A DNA stretch of 59,064 nucleotides from Pseudomonas sp. S30 (GCF_016518545.1 NZ_JACVTO010000027.1:1-59064); one strand, 5' to 3'; positions 33,619 to 42,962 are shown, numbered from the stretch's first letter. Notes: generated from the sequence alone by a model not told the origin. Translations and numbers: made by a program.

Positions 33619-36600
33619 TCAACCGTGATGAGGCTTGTGCTCATCCTCGGTGGTCTGCACCGCAGAGGCGGCTGCCTGTGCGGCGGCTGCCGCAGCGGCC
33701 TCGGCCTCGCGTCTGCGACGACGCACTTCACGTGGATCGTTCGGTGCACGGCCGTTGGGCAGCATGACGGTAGAGGCATCCACCGCAGCAGCGTCTTCGG
33801 CTTCAGCCGGTGCCGGTTCGACCTGGGCAGCTACAGGCGCCTGCTCAGGCGCTGCGGCTTGGGCCTGAACTTCAGGCTCCACCACGGCGGGCTCCACGAC
33901 GGCGGGCTCTGCCTGGACGGGCGCCGGGGCGGGCTCTGGCGTTGGCGCTGCAACCTCGGCGGCGGGCGCCTGCTCGGCTTCGACCACTTGCACCACAGGC
34001 GCCTGGTTGACGGGCGCCTCGACGACGGCCTGCGGCTCGGGTGCTGCGACCTCGGCGGCCGGCTGAGGAACCACCTCGACCACAGGCTCGATGCTCGGCT
34101 CGACCACTGCGGGCTCGCTGGCGGGCAACTCGACCACAGGAGCGATTGCGTGCGCTTGAGCGCTAGCCTCTTGCTCATCCTGCTGCGGTTTGGCCTGCAC
34201 TTGCTCCGCTCGCACCTGCTCCACGGCATCGGCCGGCTCTGCAGGCGTGCTCGGGGCGACGGTCGCCGTGGCGCGTTCGGCCTGCTGGTGGGCCTGAGCC
34301 TCGGCGTTGGCACTCACTTGAGTGCTGGCCACGGCGGCGGTCACCGCCAGGCCGGCAGCCAGTTCGGCACCCTGCTCGGTAGCCTTGTGCTGCTGAGGCT
34401 GTTGTTCCTCGCTGCCTTCGTCTTCGCCGCCTTCGATCAGCTCACCGTTGGCATTGCGTTGACGTTCGCGACGATTGCTGCGCCGGCGCTGGCCGCGCGA
34501 GCGACGACGTGGACGTTCGCCATCGGCTCCTTCCTGCTCATCCTGCAGCTGCTCTTCGTTCTGCAGTTGCTCCTCGCCTGGCTCGACGGCCTGCTCGGCA
34601 GCGCGTGGCTGGCGCTCTTCGCGTGGTTGACGGGGTTGGCGTTCCTCGCGCGGCGCTCGCTCTTCGCGGGCTACCGGCTCTTCCTGCGCTGGGCGTTCAT
34701 CGCTAACGGACGGCTCGGCCTGTTGCTCCTCGCGCGGTGCACGTTCCTCACGAAGCACGCGTTCCTCACGGGGCGCGCGATCTTCGCGCGGAGCACGTTC
34801 TTCACGAGGCGCGCGCTCTTCACGCGGAGCACGTTCTTCACGTGGTGCACGCTCTTCACGAGGCGCGCGTTCTTCACGTGGTGCACGCTCTTCACGAGGG
34901 GTGCGCTCTTCGCGGGGCGCTCGTTCTTCACGGGCGACGCGCTCTTCGCGTGGAGCACGCTCCGCACGGGCCGCTGGTGCGGCATCCAGAGGCTCGCGCA
35001 ATTCACGTACGCGTTCTTCGCGATTGCCGCGGCGGTCTTCACGAGGCTGGCGCGACTGACGTTCTTCACGCGGTGCGCGCTCTTCACGAGGCGCACGTTC
35101 CTCACGTGGTTGACGCTCCTCACGGGACGAACGCTCGTTGCGCTCCTCGCGCGGCTTGCGTTCCTCGTCACGACGACCGTTGCGGTTGCGGCTCTGCTGG
35201 CGGCTGTTGCGACGCTCCTCATTGCGCTGAGTGCGCTCGGCAGCGGGCTTCTGGGGCGTGGTGGCCGGGGCGACCACGGCTTCTTCCTTGCCGGCGAACA
35301 GGCTGACCAGCGACTTCACCAGGCCTTTGAACAGGCTCGGTTCGTGCGCGGCAGGAGCGGCGACGGGGGCGGTTGCCGGAGCGCTCTGCGGTTCTTCGCT
35401 GGCGACCGGGGTGGGCGCGTTGGTACGTGCCGGTGCGGTCTTGACCGCCGCTTCCTGGCGAACCAGGGTGCGGGTCGCGGTCGGTTGCAGCGCTTCCTCG
35501 GCTTCGCTGGTGGCGATTTCGTAGCTGGACTGGCTGGTCAGCACGTCCGGATTGTCATCGCGCAGGCGCTGGACTTCGAAGTGCGGGGTTTCCAGGTGAT
35601 CGTTCGGCAGGATGATGATGCGTGCGCGAGTACGCAGTTCGATCTTGGTGATCGAGTTGCGTTTCTCGTTGAGCAGGAATGCCGCGACCGGGATCGGCAC
35701 CTGGGCGCGCACTTCGGCAGTGCGGTCCTTCAGCGCCTCTTCTTCGATCAGGCGCAGGATGGCCAGCGACAGGGATTCCACGTCGCGGATGATGCCGGTG
35801 CCCGAGCAGCGCGGGCAGACGATGCCGCTGCTTTCGCCCAGGGAAGGGCGCAGACGCTGGCGGGACATCTCCAGCAGGCCGAAGCGCGAGATGCGACCCA
35901 CCTGAACACGGGCACGGTCGGCTTCGAGGCACTCACGCACGCGCTCTTCGACCGCGCGCTGGTTCTTGGCCGGGGTCATGTCGATGAAGTCGATGACGAT
36001 CAGGCCGCCGATGTCGCGCAGACGCAGTTGGCGGGCGATCTCCTCGGCCGCCTCCAGGTTGGTCTGCAGGGCGGTTTCCTCGATGTCGCTGCCTTTGGTG
36101 GCGCGCGCCGAGTTGATGTCGATGGAGACCAGTGCCTCGGTCGGGTCGATGACGATGGAGCCGCCGGACGGCAGGTCGACGACGCGCTGGAAGGCGGTCT
36201 CGATCTGGCTTTCGATCTGGAAACGGTTGAACAGCGGAACGCTGTCTTCGTACAGCTTGACCTTGCTGGCGTACTGCGGCATGACCTGGCGGATGAAGGT
36301 CAGGGCTTCTTCCTGGGCGTCGATGCTGTCGATCAGGACTTCACCGATGTCCTGGCGCAGGTAGTCGCGGATGGCGCGGATGATGACGTTGCTTTCCTGG
36401 TAGATCAGGAAGGGTGCGGCGCGATCCAGGGACGCTTCCTTGATGGCGGTCCACAGTTGCAGCAGGTAGTCCAGGTCCCACTGCATTTCCTCGCTGCTGC
36501 GACCCAGGCCGGCGGTACGCACGATCAGGCCCATGTCACCCGGTACGGTCAGGCCGTTGAGGGCCTCGCGCAGTTCGTTGCGTTCCTCGCCCTCGATGCG

Positions 36601-37017
36601 GCGAGAGATGCCGCCGGCGCGGGGGTTGTTGGGCATCAGCACCAGGTAGCGGCCGGCGAGACTGATGAAGGTGGTCAGGGCGGCGCCCTTGTTGCCACGC
36701 TCTTCCTTCTCGACCTGGACGATGACTTCCTGGCCTTCGCTCAGCACTTCCTTGATGTTGACCCGACCTTCGGGGGTCTTCTTGAAGTACTCGCGGGAAA
36801 TTTCTTTGAGCGGCAGGAAGCCGTGACGTTCGGAGCCGAAGTCGACGAAGGCGGCTTCGAGGCTGGGTTCGATGCGGGTGATCTTGCCCTTGTAGATGTT
36901 GGCCTTCTTCTGCTCTCGCGCACCGGACTCGATGTCCAGGTCGTAGAGGCGTTGGCCATCCACCAGGGCTACACGCAACTCTTCGGGTTGAGTTGCGTTA
37001 ATCAGCATTCTTTTCAT
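33619..37017 (-). CDS. rne: Ribonuclease E
   Basis: A 1132-residue endonuclease, core of the RNA degradosome. The N-terminal half has MKRMLINATQPEELRVALVDG, the S1 domain (about 38-120), the catalytic DNase-I-like part with SIDINSARAT and GGLIVIDFIDM (the metal aspartates), and the zinc link CPRCSGTG. The C-terminal half is disordered: Arg/Glu-rich with a 13-unit tandem repeat (residues 688-765), then a basic RRRSRGQRRRSNRR stretch and a long Ala/Pro/Glu/Val tail, where degradosome partners and RNA bind in relatives. The start at 37017 is the family start; 48 bases more of open frame precede it. Confidence 0.96.
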   Translation of the reverse strand: MKRMLINATQPEELRVALVDGQRLYDLDIESGAREQKKANIYKGKITRIEPSLEAAFVDFGSERHGFLPLKEISREYFKKTPEGRVNIKEVLSEGQEVIVQVEKEERGNKGAALTTFISLAGRYLVLMPNNPRAGGISRRIEGEERNELREALNGLTVPGDMGLIVRTAGLGRSSEEMQWDLDYLLQLWTAIKEASLDRAAPFLIYQESNVIIRAIRDYLRQDIGEVLIDSIDAQEEALTFIRQVMPQYASKVKLYEDSVPLFNRFQIESQIETAFQRVVDLPSGGSIVIDPTEALVSIDINSARATKGSDIEETALQTNLEAAEEIARQLRLRDIGGLIVIDFIDMTPAKNQRAVEERVRECLEADRARVQVGRISRFGLLEMSRQRLRPSLGESSGIVCPRCSGTGIIRDVESLSLAILRLIEEEALKDRTAEVRAQVPIPVAAFLLNEKRNSITKIELRTRARIIILPNDHLETPHFEVQRLRDDNPDVLTSQSSYEIATSEAEEALQPTATRTLVRQEAAVKTAPARTNAPTPVASEEPQSAPATAPVAAPAAHEPSLFKGLVKSLVSLFAGKEEAVVAPATTPQKPAAERTQRNEERRNSRQQSRNRNGRRDEERKPREERNERSSREERQPREERAPREERAPREERQSRQPREDRRGNREERVRELREPLDAAPAARAERAPREERVAREERAPREERTPREERAPREERAPREERAPREERAPREERAPREERAPREDRAPREERVLREERAPREEQQAEPSVSDERPAQEEPVAREERAPREERQPRQPREERQPRAAEQAVEPGEEQLQNEEQLQDEQEGADGERPRRRSRGQRRRSNRRERQRNANGELIEGGEDEGSEEQQPQQHKATEQGAELAAGLAVTAAVASTQVSANAEAQAHQQAERATATVAPSTPAEPADAVEQVRAEQVQAKPQQDEQEASAQAHAIAPVVELPASEPAVVEPSIEPVVEVVPQPAAEVAAPEPQAVVEAPVNQAPVVQVVEAEQAPAAEVAAPTPEPAPAPVQAEPAVVEPAVVEPEVQAQAAAPEQAPVAAQVEPAPAEAEDAAAVDASTVMLPNGRAPNDPREVRRRRREAEAAAAAAAQAAASAVQTTEDEHKPHHG
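34723..34956 (-). repeat. Tandem 18-base repeat encoding RNase E hexapeptides
   Basis: Thirteen adjoining 18-base units inside rne encode APREER or near copies (VAREER, TPREER, APREDR, VLREER, APREEQ). Five consecutive units are the exact consensus peptide. A shorter echo (APREERAPREER) lies at about 35060-35100. Such arrays change length by slippage or recombination, and this one would alter the RNA-binding linker of RNase E without a frameshift. Confidence 0.88.
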
Positions 37018-37697
37018 GTTGTACCGTCGGTTTCCGGGCTGCCGGAAACGGCGTTCGGCACACACGACTTCTCATGGTCGGTGCCAAGGTGCGCAGAGGG
37101 TGGCACGCCACCCCCGTGTCCAGCGACGTTCGGCACCAGCCGGTTGCCCAGCCTGCCGTTGTCGCGACGACGCGTCCTGTTTTGCGGTGCCTATCGCACT
37201 CAGTCAGGAGGAGGAATCAGCCGAGGGCCGTGGACGCCTCAGGGGCATCTGCAAACACCGGTTCCGCTCGCCGGACCCTGATGATGGGCCGGTGCCGGCC
37301 GTGCCTCACGGTCCGGGCTGTACATCTCCACCCTGCACGTATCCCTGATAATTCGGGTGCTGCCGCGCGCTGAATCCGCAACGGGTTGCATTTTTCGCCA
37401 GCGCCGAATCTGCGCTGACGCCATTCATGTCCAAGGCAGCTGTTTCCGAAGCATTCGCCAGGCGCTGCGTGGAAGCGACGAGGCGGGCAGGGGCATGCGA
37501 AAAAGAACAGGAGGGAAATGGAACACCGCACTTGTCGTTTTTTTCGTTCTTCTCTGCTCGGCGCTGGTGGCGATTCCAGGCAATTCGGTAAACTGGCGAA
37601 CACCCCGTCGGACGGCCTCGCGTCCTCGAGAATTGCGTTGGTCAGAGCCGGTTGAACACCGTGCATTACTGGCCTACCGCTTATGGCGGCGTTCGCG
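37018..37697 (-). promoter_or_regulatory. Long rne leader with hairpins
   Basis: No gene fits the 736 bases between rne and rluC. From the promoter at 37698-37726 an rne leader of about 675 bases would be made. It contains GTTTCCGG-CAGC-CCGGAAAC (37030-37049), only 12 bases before the start codon, and GGGTGG-CACG-CCACCC (37098-37113, plus-strand reading). In enterobacteria the rne leader lets RNase E cut its own message for feedback control. The same is likely here by analogy, though the sequence differs. Confidence 0.55.
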
Positions 37698-37726
37698 ACT
37701 ATAGCAGCAATGATTAAGTGCTTCAA
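37698..37726 (-). promoter_or_regulatory. Sigma-70 promoter of rne
   Basis: Reading the minus strand, TTGAAG (37726-37721) and TATAGT (37703-37698) are 17 bases apart, a near-consensus housekeeping promoter pointing to rne. The transcript would start near 37691. It lies back to back with the rluC promoter region. Confidence 0.7.
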
Positions 37727-37753
37727 TTCCATAAAAATTGTTATGATTCTGCG

Positions 37754-38710
37754 ATGACGACCAATAATCCCCCGACTTCCGGCGTTCAGCTGATCGAAGT
37801 CGCGCCGGAACTTGCCGGCCAGCGTATCGACAACTTCCTCATCACCGCCCTCAAGGGTGTGCCCAAGACCCTGGTCTACCGCATCCTGCGCAAAGGCGAG
37901 GTGCGCGTGAACAAGGGCCGCATCAAGCCCGAGTACAAGCTGCAGGCCGGCGATATCGTCCGCGTGCCGCCCGTGCGCCTGCCCGAGCGCGACGAGCCGG
38001 CGCCTGTCGCCCAGGGTCTGCTGCAGCGCCTGGAGGCGGCGATCGTCTATGAGGACAAGTCCCTTATCGTGATGAACAAGCCGGCCGGCATTGCCGTGCA
38101 CGGCGGCAGCGGCCTGAGCTTCGGCGTGATCGAGGCGCTGCGCCAGTTGCGTCCCGATGCCAAGGAGCTGGAGCTGGTGCATCGCCTGGACCGGGACACC
38201 TCCGGCCTGCTGATGATCGCCAAGAAGCGCAGCATGTTGCGCCACCTGCATGCCGCCTTGCGTGGCGATGGCGTCGACAAGCGCTACATGGCACTGGTGC
38301 GCGGCCACTGGCCCACGGCGAAGAAGCAGGTCAACGCGGCGTTGCAGAAAAGCAACCTGCGCTCCGGCGAGCGCATGGTCGAAGTCGACGAACAGGGCAA
38401 GGACGCCTTGACCCTGTTCAAGGTGCTGCGCCGTTTCGGCGAATTCGCCACCCTGGTGGAGGCCAGGCCGATCACCGGCCGCACCCACCAGATTCGCGTG
38501 CACACCCTGCATGCCGGCCACATGATCGCGGGCGACAGCAAGTACGGGGACGAGGATTTCAGCCGCGAGATCCGCGATCTGGGCGGCAAGCGCCTGTTCC
38601 TGCATGCCTATGCGCTGACCGTGCCGCTGCCCGACGGTGGTGAGCTCAAGCTCGAGGCGCCGGTCGACGACATGTGGGCCAAGACCATCCAACGCCTGGC
38701 TACGGACTGA
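37754..38710 (+). CDS. rluC: 23S rRNA pseudouridine synthase RluC
   Basis: A 318-residue synthase with an N-terminal S4 RNA-binding domain (RIDNFLITALKGVPKTLVYRILRKGEVRVNK-type) and a catalytic domain with HRLDRDTSGLL, whose aspartate forms the covalent intermediate. RluC modifies U955, U2504 and U2580 of 23S rRNA in E. coli. The ATG at 37754 has no Shine-Dalgarno sequence; a TATGAT box (37742-37747) ends only seven bases before it, so the message may be leaderless. Divergent from rne as in E. coli. Confidence 0.93.
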   Translation: MTTNNPPTSGVQLIEVAPELAGQRIDNFLITALKGVPKTLVYRILRKGEVRVNKGRIKPEYKLQAGDIVRVPPVRLPERDEPAPVAQGLLQRLEAAIVYEDKSLIVMNKPAGIAVHGGSGLSFGVIEALRQLRPDAKELELVHRLDRDTSGLLMIAKKRSMLRHLHAALRGDGVDKRYMALVRGHWPTAKKQVNAALQKSNLRSGERMVEVDEQGKDALTLFKVLRRFGEFATLVEARPITGRTHQIRVHTLHAGHMIAGDSKYGDEDFSREIRDLGGKRLFLHAYALTVPLPDGGELKLEAPVDDMWAKTIQRLATD

Positions 38711-38716
38711 ACCGAC

Positions 38717-39406
38717 ATGCGCACACCCTACGAGCTGCTGATATTCGACTGGGACGGCACGCTGGCCGATTCCATCGGGCGTATCGTCGAGTCGGTGAAT
38801 GTGGCCGCCAAGCGCGCCGGGCATGCGCCCAGCGCAGAGGCGGCGGTCAAGGGCATCATCGGCCTGGCCCTGGATGAGGCGATTTCGGTGCTGTACCCGC
38901 AGTTGGACGCGCGCGCGGTTCAAGCCTTTCGTCAGCATTACGCCGATGTCTACACGGCCCTGGACCAGCAGCCGTCGCCGCTGTTCGAGGGGGTCAGGGA
39001 ATCGCTGGAGGCCTTCCGGGCGCAGGGCTATCGGCTGGCGGTGGCCACCGGCAAGGCTCGCCGCGGCCTGGATCGGGTGCTCAAGGCCAATGGCTGGGAG
39101 CGCTACTTCGACATCACTCGCGCCGCCGACGAAACCCGCGGCAAGCCGCATCCCTTGATGCTCCAGGAAATCCTCGCTCACTGTCAGGTCGAACCGGCTG
39201 CGGCGCTGATGGTCGGAGACTCGACGTTCGATCTGCAGATGGCCAGCAATGCCGGCATGCATTCGGTTGCCGTGGGTTATGGCGCGATGCCATTGCAGGC
39301 GCTTGCCGAGTTCGGCCCCCAGGTGTGCATCGAACACTTTTCACAATTGCGCGAGTGGCTTGCAGGCGCCGCGCAGTCCCACTCCAAGGTAGGTGAGCAT
39401 GGCTGA
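38717..39406 (+). CDS. HAD-superfamily phosphatase, phosphoglycolate-phosphatase-like
   Basis: A 229-residue HAD hydrolase. Motif I is FDWDGTLADS with the nucleophile and acid aspartates, motif II is VATGK, and motif III/IV is GKPHP then MVGDSTFDLQMA. The helical cap between motifs I and II is of the Gph/PGMB type. The substrate is unknown. It lies six bases after rluC, and its last eight bases overlap the S49 peptidase gene. Confidence 0.9.
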   Translation: MRTPYELLIFDWDGTLADSIGRIVESVNVAAKRAGHAPSAEAAVKGIIGLALDEAISVLYPQLDARAVQAFRQHYADVYTALDQQPSPLFEGVRESLEAFRAQGYRLAVATGKARRGLDRVLKANGWERYFDITRAADETRGKPHPLMLQEILAHCQVEPAAALMVGDSTFDLQMASNAGMHSVAVGYGAMPLQALAEFGPQVCIEHFSQLREWLAGAAQSHSKVGEHG

Positions 39407-40394
39407 CGAATGGAAGGCACCCGACGCCGAGCAGGCGAGCGAAAGCAAGGAAGAGGGCAAAAGCTGGAGGCTGCTGGAGAAAACCCTGCTGGCCAGCGTG
39501 CAGGAGCAGCGCCGTGCCCGCCGTTGGGGCATCTTCTTCAAGCTGCTGACCTTCATCTATTTGTTCGGCCTGCTGTTCCTGTTCTCGCCCTTCATGGATG
39601 GGGACGGCACGGCGTCGCGCAGCGCCAGCCATACCGCGTTGGTGGAGGTGCGCGGCGTGATCGCCGACCAGGAAGCTGCCAGCGCCGACAACATCATCAA
39701 AAGTTTGCGCGAGGCCTTCAAGGACGCCAAGACCAAGGCCGTGGTAATGCGCATCAACAGCCCGGGCGGCAGTCCCGTGCAGGCCGGCTACGTCTATGAC
39801 GAGATCCGGCGTCTGCGTGGCGAGTACCCGGCGATCAAGCTCTACGCGGTCATTACCGATCTTGGGGCTTCCGGCGCTTACTACATCGCCAGTGCGGCCG
39901 ATGAGATCTATGCCGACAAGGCCAGCCTGGTCGGCTCGATCGGGGTAACGGCGGCGGGCTACGGTTTCGTCGGGGCCATGGAGAAGCTGGGTGTCGAGCG
40001 TCGTGCCTACACCTCGGGCGAACACAAGGCCTTCCTCGACCCGTTCTCGCCGCAGAAGCCCGACGAGACGGCGTTCTGGCAGGGTGTGCTGGATACCACG
40101 CACAACCAGTTCATCGCCATGGTCAAGCAGGGTCGCGGTGATCGCCTGAAGGACAAGGAGCACCCCGAGCTGTTCAGCGGCCTGATCTGGTCTGGCGAGC
40201 AGGCCAAGGCGCTGGGATTGGTCGATGGCCTGGGCAGCGCCAGCTATGTGGCGCGCGACATCGTGGGCGAGAAGGATCTGGTGGACTTCACTGTGCAGGA
40301 ATCGCCATTCGACCGCTTCTCCAAGCGCATCGGTGCCAGCGTGGCCGAGCACCTGTCGCTGTACATGGGCCTGCAAGGGCCGTCCCTGCGTTGA
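39399..40394 (+). CDS. S49-family signal peptide peptidase, SppA-like
   Basis: A 331-residue inner-membrane protease. One membrane segment (about residues 46-66, FFKLLTFIYLFGLLFLFSPF) anchors a periplasmic domain. The nucleophile serine is in DLGASGAYYIASAAD and the catalytic lysine in DKASLVGSIGV. At about 330 residues it is the short, single-domain type that works as an octamer, unlike the 618-residue E. coli SppA. It would degrade leftover signal peptides. GTAGGTGAG precedes the ATG. Confidence 0.92.
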   Translation: MADEWKAPDAEQASESKEEGKSWRLLEKTLLASVQEQRRARRWGIFFKLLTFIYLFGLLFLFSPFMDGDGTASRSASHTALVEVRGVIADQEAASADNIIKSLREAFKDAKTKAVVMRINSPGGSPVQAGYVYDEIRRLRGEYPAIKLYAVITDLGASGAYYIASAADEIYADKASLVGSIGVTAAGYGFVGAMEKLGVERRAYTSGEHKAFLDPFSPQKPDETAFWQGVLDTTHNQFIAMVKQGRGDRLKDKEHPELFSGLIWSGEQAKALGLVDGLGSASYVARDIVGEKDLVDFTVQESPFDRFSKRIGASVAEHLSLYMGLQGPSLR

Positions 40395-40400
40395 GGGGGT

Positions 40401-40419
40401 GGGGCCGTCATCCGGCCCC
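40401..40419. terminator. Hairpin between convergent sppA-like and maf genes
   Basis: GGGGCCG-TCATC-CGGCCCC stands in the 31-base gap between two convergent genes. It lacks a T tract on either strand, so it is only a possible terminator. Confidence 0.4.
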
Positions 40420-40425
40420 TCGGTC

Positions 40426-41004
40426 TCAGGGTAGCGGCACGCCCTCTTCGAGCAGCATGTCCACCAGGCGAATCAGCGGCAGGCCTATCAGGCTGGTCGC
40501 GTCGCTGCCCTCGGTGCTCTGGAACAGCGTGATGCCCAGGCCTTCGGCCTTGAAGCTGCCAGCGCAGTCCAGCGGCTGTTCGGCCTGTACGTAGCGCTCT
40601 ACCCGTTCACGCTCCAGCTCGCGAAAGGTCACGGTGAACGGGATGCAGTCCACCTGGCAGCGCCCGGTGGCGCTGTCGAGCAGTGCCAGGCCAGTGAGGA
40701 AGGTTACCGAGCGTCCACTGGCGGCCAGCAATTGTTCGCAGGCGCGCTCGGGGGTGTGGGGCTTGCCCAGTATCCGGTCGTCGAGCACCGCGACCTGATC
40801 CGAGCCGATGATCAGGTGGTGCGGATGGGTGGCCGCCAGGGCCTGGGCTTTGGCCAGGGCCAGTCGGCGGACCAGCTCCGTGGCAGGCTCGCCAGCCCGG
40901 GGCGACTCGTCGATGTCGGGGCTGGCGCAGGTGAATGGCAGGCGCAGGCGCTGGAGCAATTCGCGCCGGTAAGGGGAGCTTGAGGCGAGCAGCAAAGAGC
41001 GCAT
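40426..41004 (-). CDS. Maf/YceF-like nucleotide pyrophosphatase
   Basis: A 192-residue Maf protein with the N-terminal LLLASSSPYRRELLQRL, the conserved GSDQVAVLDDRILGKP and the C-terminal EGLGITLFQSTEGSDATSLIGLPL. The E. coli homologue YceF splits m7GTP to the monophosphate and also lies next to yceD-rpmF, as here on the opposite strand. A housecleaning role is expected. Confidence 0.93.
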   Translation of the reverse strand: MRSLLLASSSPYRRELLQRLRLPFTCASPDIDESPRAGEPATELVRRLALAKAQALAATHPHHLIIGSDQVAVLDDRILGKPHTPERACEQLLAASGRSVTFLTGLALLDSATGRCQVDCIPFTVTFRELERERVERYVQAEQPLDCAGSFKAEGLGITLFQSTEGSDATSLIGLPLIRLVDMLLEEGVPLP

Positions 41005-41097
41005 GGTGGACTCCTGGACAATTGGCGGATTCTAACACGCGCGTTGGGCCTAATTTCCTTTGACAGCGGCAGGGGGCATCCCTAGAATGCTGCGCCT

Positions 41098-41625
41098 ATG
41101 TTGAATGACCCGATTCCATCTCACGTTGACCCGCGCAAATTGGCCGATCGTGGCGTAACCCTTGAAGGTTCGCTGTCGCTCGCCGATTTGGAAAGACTCT
41201 GCGACCCGCTTTCCGACACTGTCGGTACGGTGCAGGCGAAGTTCGATTTTGAACGAGACGAGCAGCACGTCGTGGTGATCCACAGCGACCTGAACGTCGA
41301 GGTCAAAATGGTTTGCCAGCGTTGTCTTGAGCTGGTCACCCTGCCGATCCACAGCGAATGCACTTACGCCGTGGTGAAGGAGGGTGCGAATACCCAGTCG
41401 TTGCCGAAAGGCTATGACGTGCTGGAACTGGGCGAAGATCCTTTGGATCTGCAGGCGCTGATCGAAGAGGAGCTTTTGCTCGCGCTTCCCATCGTGCCTG
41501 CTCACCATCCGGAAGAATGCCAGCAGCCGGCGGGCGCAGACGAGCCCGAATCGAGCAAGGACGAGGTATCGCGGTCCAACCCGTTCAGTGTCTTGGCGCA
41601 GTTAAAGCGTGACCCAAACGTTTAG
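41098..41625 (+). CDS. yceD: YceD (DUF177) protein
   Basis: A 175-residue protein of the YceD/DUF177 family. It has the cysteine pair region VKMVCQRCLELVTLPI and the acidic ELGEDPLDLQALIEEELLLALPIVPAH. It is encoded directly before rpmF in most proteobacteria and linked to 23S rRNA maturation or ribosome assembly. Divergent from the Maf gene; TAGAATGCTGC just before the ATG suggests a short leader. Confidence 0.92.
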   Translation: MLNDPIPSHVDPRKLADRGVTLEGSLSLADLERLCDPLSDTVGTVQAKFDFERDEQHVVVIHSDLNVEVKMVCQRCLELVTLPIHSECTYAVVKEGANTQSLPKGYDVLELGEDPLDLQALIEEELLLALPIVPAHHPEECQQPAGADEPESSKDEVSRSNPFSVLAQLKRDPNV

Positions 41626-41638
41626 GAGTTAATCAATT

Positions 41639-41821
41639 ATGGCTGTTCAGCAGAACAAAAAATCCCGCTCTGCCCGTGACATGCGCCGTTCGCACGACGC
41701 CCTGTCGGAAAACGCACTGTCGGTAGAGAAAAGCACCGGTGAAGTTCACCTGCGCCACCACGTTTCGCCTGAAGGCGTATACCGTGGTCGCAAAGTGATC
41801 GACAAGGGCGCTGACGAGTAA
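41639..41821 (+). CDS. rpmF: Ribosomal protein L32
   Basis: A 60-residue L32 protein with the N-terminal MAVQQNKKSRSARDMRRSHD and HHVSPEGVYRGRKV. As in other gamma-proteobacteria it lacks the zinc-binding cysteines of some L32 forms. AGGAG lies ten bases upstream. It heads the run into plsX and the fab genes. Confidence 0.97.
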   Translation: MAVQQNKKSRSARDMRRSHDALSENALSVEKSTGEVHLRHHVSPEGVYRGRKVIDKGADE

Positions 41822-41824
41822 TCC

Positions 41825-42835
41825 TTGTCCGCTCAGATCATCGCGATCGACGCAATGGGCGGGGACTTCGGTCCCCGCAGCATTGTTCAGGCCAGTATCG
41901 CCTGCCTCACGGCCACTCCCTCGCTGCACCTGACCCTCGTCGGTCAACCCTCTCTCCTCGAACCCCTCGTCAGCGACTTAGCCCTCGCCGATCGCGCGCG
42001 CCTGCACATCGTCGCTGCCAGCGAAGTGGTGCAGATGGACGAGCGGCCGTCGCAGGCGCTGCGCGGCAAACCCGACTCGTCGATGCGCATCGCCCTGGAG
42101 CTGGTGCGTGACGGCAAGGCGCATGCCTGTGTCAGTGCCGGCAACACCGGCGCGCTGATGGCACTCTCGCGATTCCTGCTCAAGACGCTGCCAGGCGTGG
42201 ATCGGCCGGCCATGGTGGCGGCGATTCCAACGCGCAGCGGTCATTGCCAGTTGCTCGACCTGGGCGCCAACGTCGATTGCACCGCCGAGCAGCTGTATCA
42301 GTTCGCGGTGATGGGTTCGGTGGCCGCCCAGGCGCTGGGCGTGCAGCGCCCGCGGGTGGCCCTGCTCAACGTCGGCACCGAGGACATCAAGGGCAACCAG
42401 CAGGTGAAGCTGGCCGCCAACCTTCTGCAAGGCGCTCGCGACCTGAACTATGTCGGCTTCATCGAGGGTGACGGTCTGTACCGTGGCCAGGCCGATGTCG
42501 CGGTCTGCGACGGTTTCGTCGGCAACGTGCTGCTCAAGTCCAGCGAGGGGCTGGCGAGCATGATCGGCGAGCGCATGGAGGCCTTGTTCAAAGGCGGGCT
42601 GCTCGCTCGCGCCGCTGGCGCCTTGGCCATGCCGCTGCTCAGGCGCCTGCAGGCGGACCTCGCCCCGGCGCGCCACAATGGCGCCAGTTTCCTCGGGCTG
42701 CAAGGCATCGTCATAAAAAGCCACGGTTCTGCCGGTGTGCAGGGCCTGGAGAGCGCCATCCGGCGTGCTTCAGTCGAGATTCAGGAAAACCTGCCGCAAC
42801 AGCTGCACGGTCGACTCGAAGACCTGCTGCTGTGA
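41825..42835 (+). CDS. plsX: Phosphate acyltransferase PlsX
   Basis: A 336-residue enzyme turning acyl-ACP into acyl-phosphate for glycerolipid synthesis. AIDAMGGDFGPRSIVQ opens the protein; CVSAGNTGALMALSRF and CDGFVGNVLLKSSEG are family blocks. It begins at a TTG three bases after the rpmF stop, without a strong ribosome site. Translation probably depends on ribosomes finishing rpmF. No ATG near the N terminus would keep the family start. Confidence 0.94.
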   Translation: MSAQIIAIDAMGGDFGPRSIVQASIACLTATPSLHLTLVGQPSLLEPLVSDLALADRARLHIVAASEVVQMDERPSQALRGKPDSSMRIALELVRDGKAHACVSAGNTGALMALSRFLLKTLPGVDRPAMVAAIPTRSGHCQLLDLGANVDCTAEQLYQFAVMGSVAAQALGVQRPRVALLNVGTEDIKGNQQVKLAANLLQGARDLNYVGFIEGDGLYRGQADVAVCDGFVGNVLLKSSEGLASMIGERMEALFKGGLLARAAGALAMPLLRRLQADLAPARHNGASFLGLQGIVIKSHGSAGVQGLESAIRRASVEIQENLPQQLHGRLEDLLL

Positions 42836-42962
42836 GTCGCTCAGCCATGACAAGGTTAAATGTGACCGTTCGGTCTGCGTTTCCATCCAAGTTTTCAGAT
42901 TCCGTGCCCGGCCATCGCCAGGGCGCACCTCATCCGATGACAAGATCATAGGGGCTTGTTCA

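Noticed and set aside
33625..37281. A 1218-codon open frame on the plus strand opposite rne
   Set aside because: It mirrors rne codons; the GC-rich, repeat-laden coding strand keeps the opposite frame free of stops. It has low-complexity Leu/Phe/Arg runs, no family likeness and no ribosome site.
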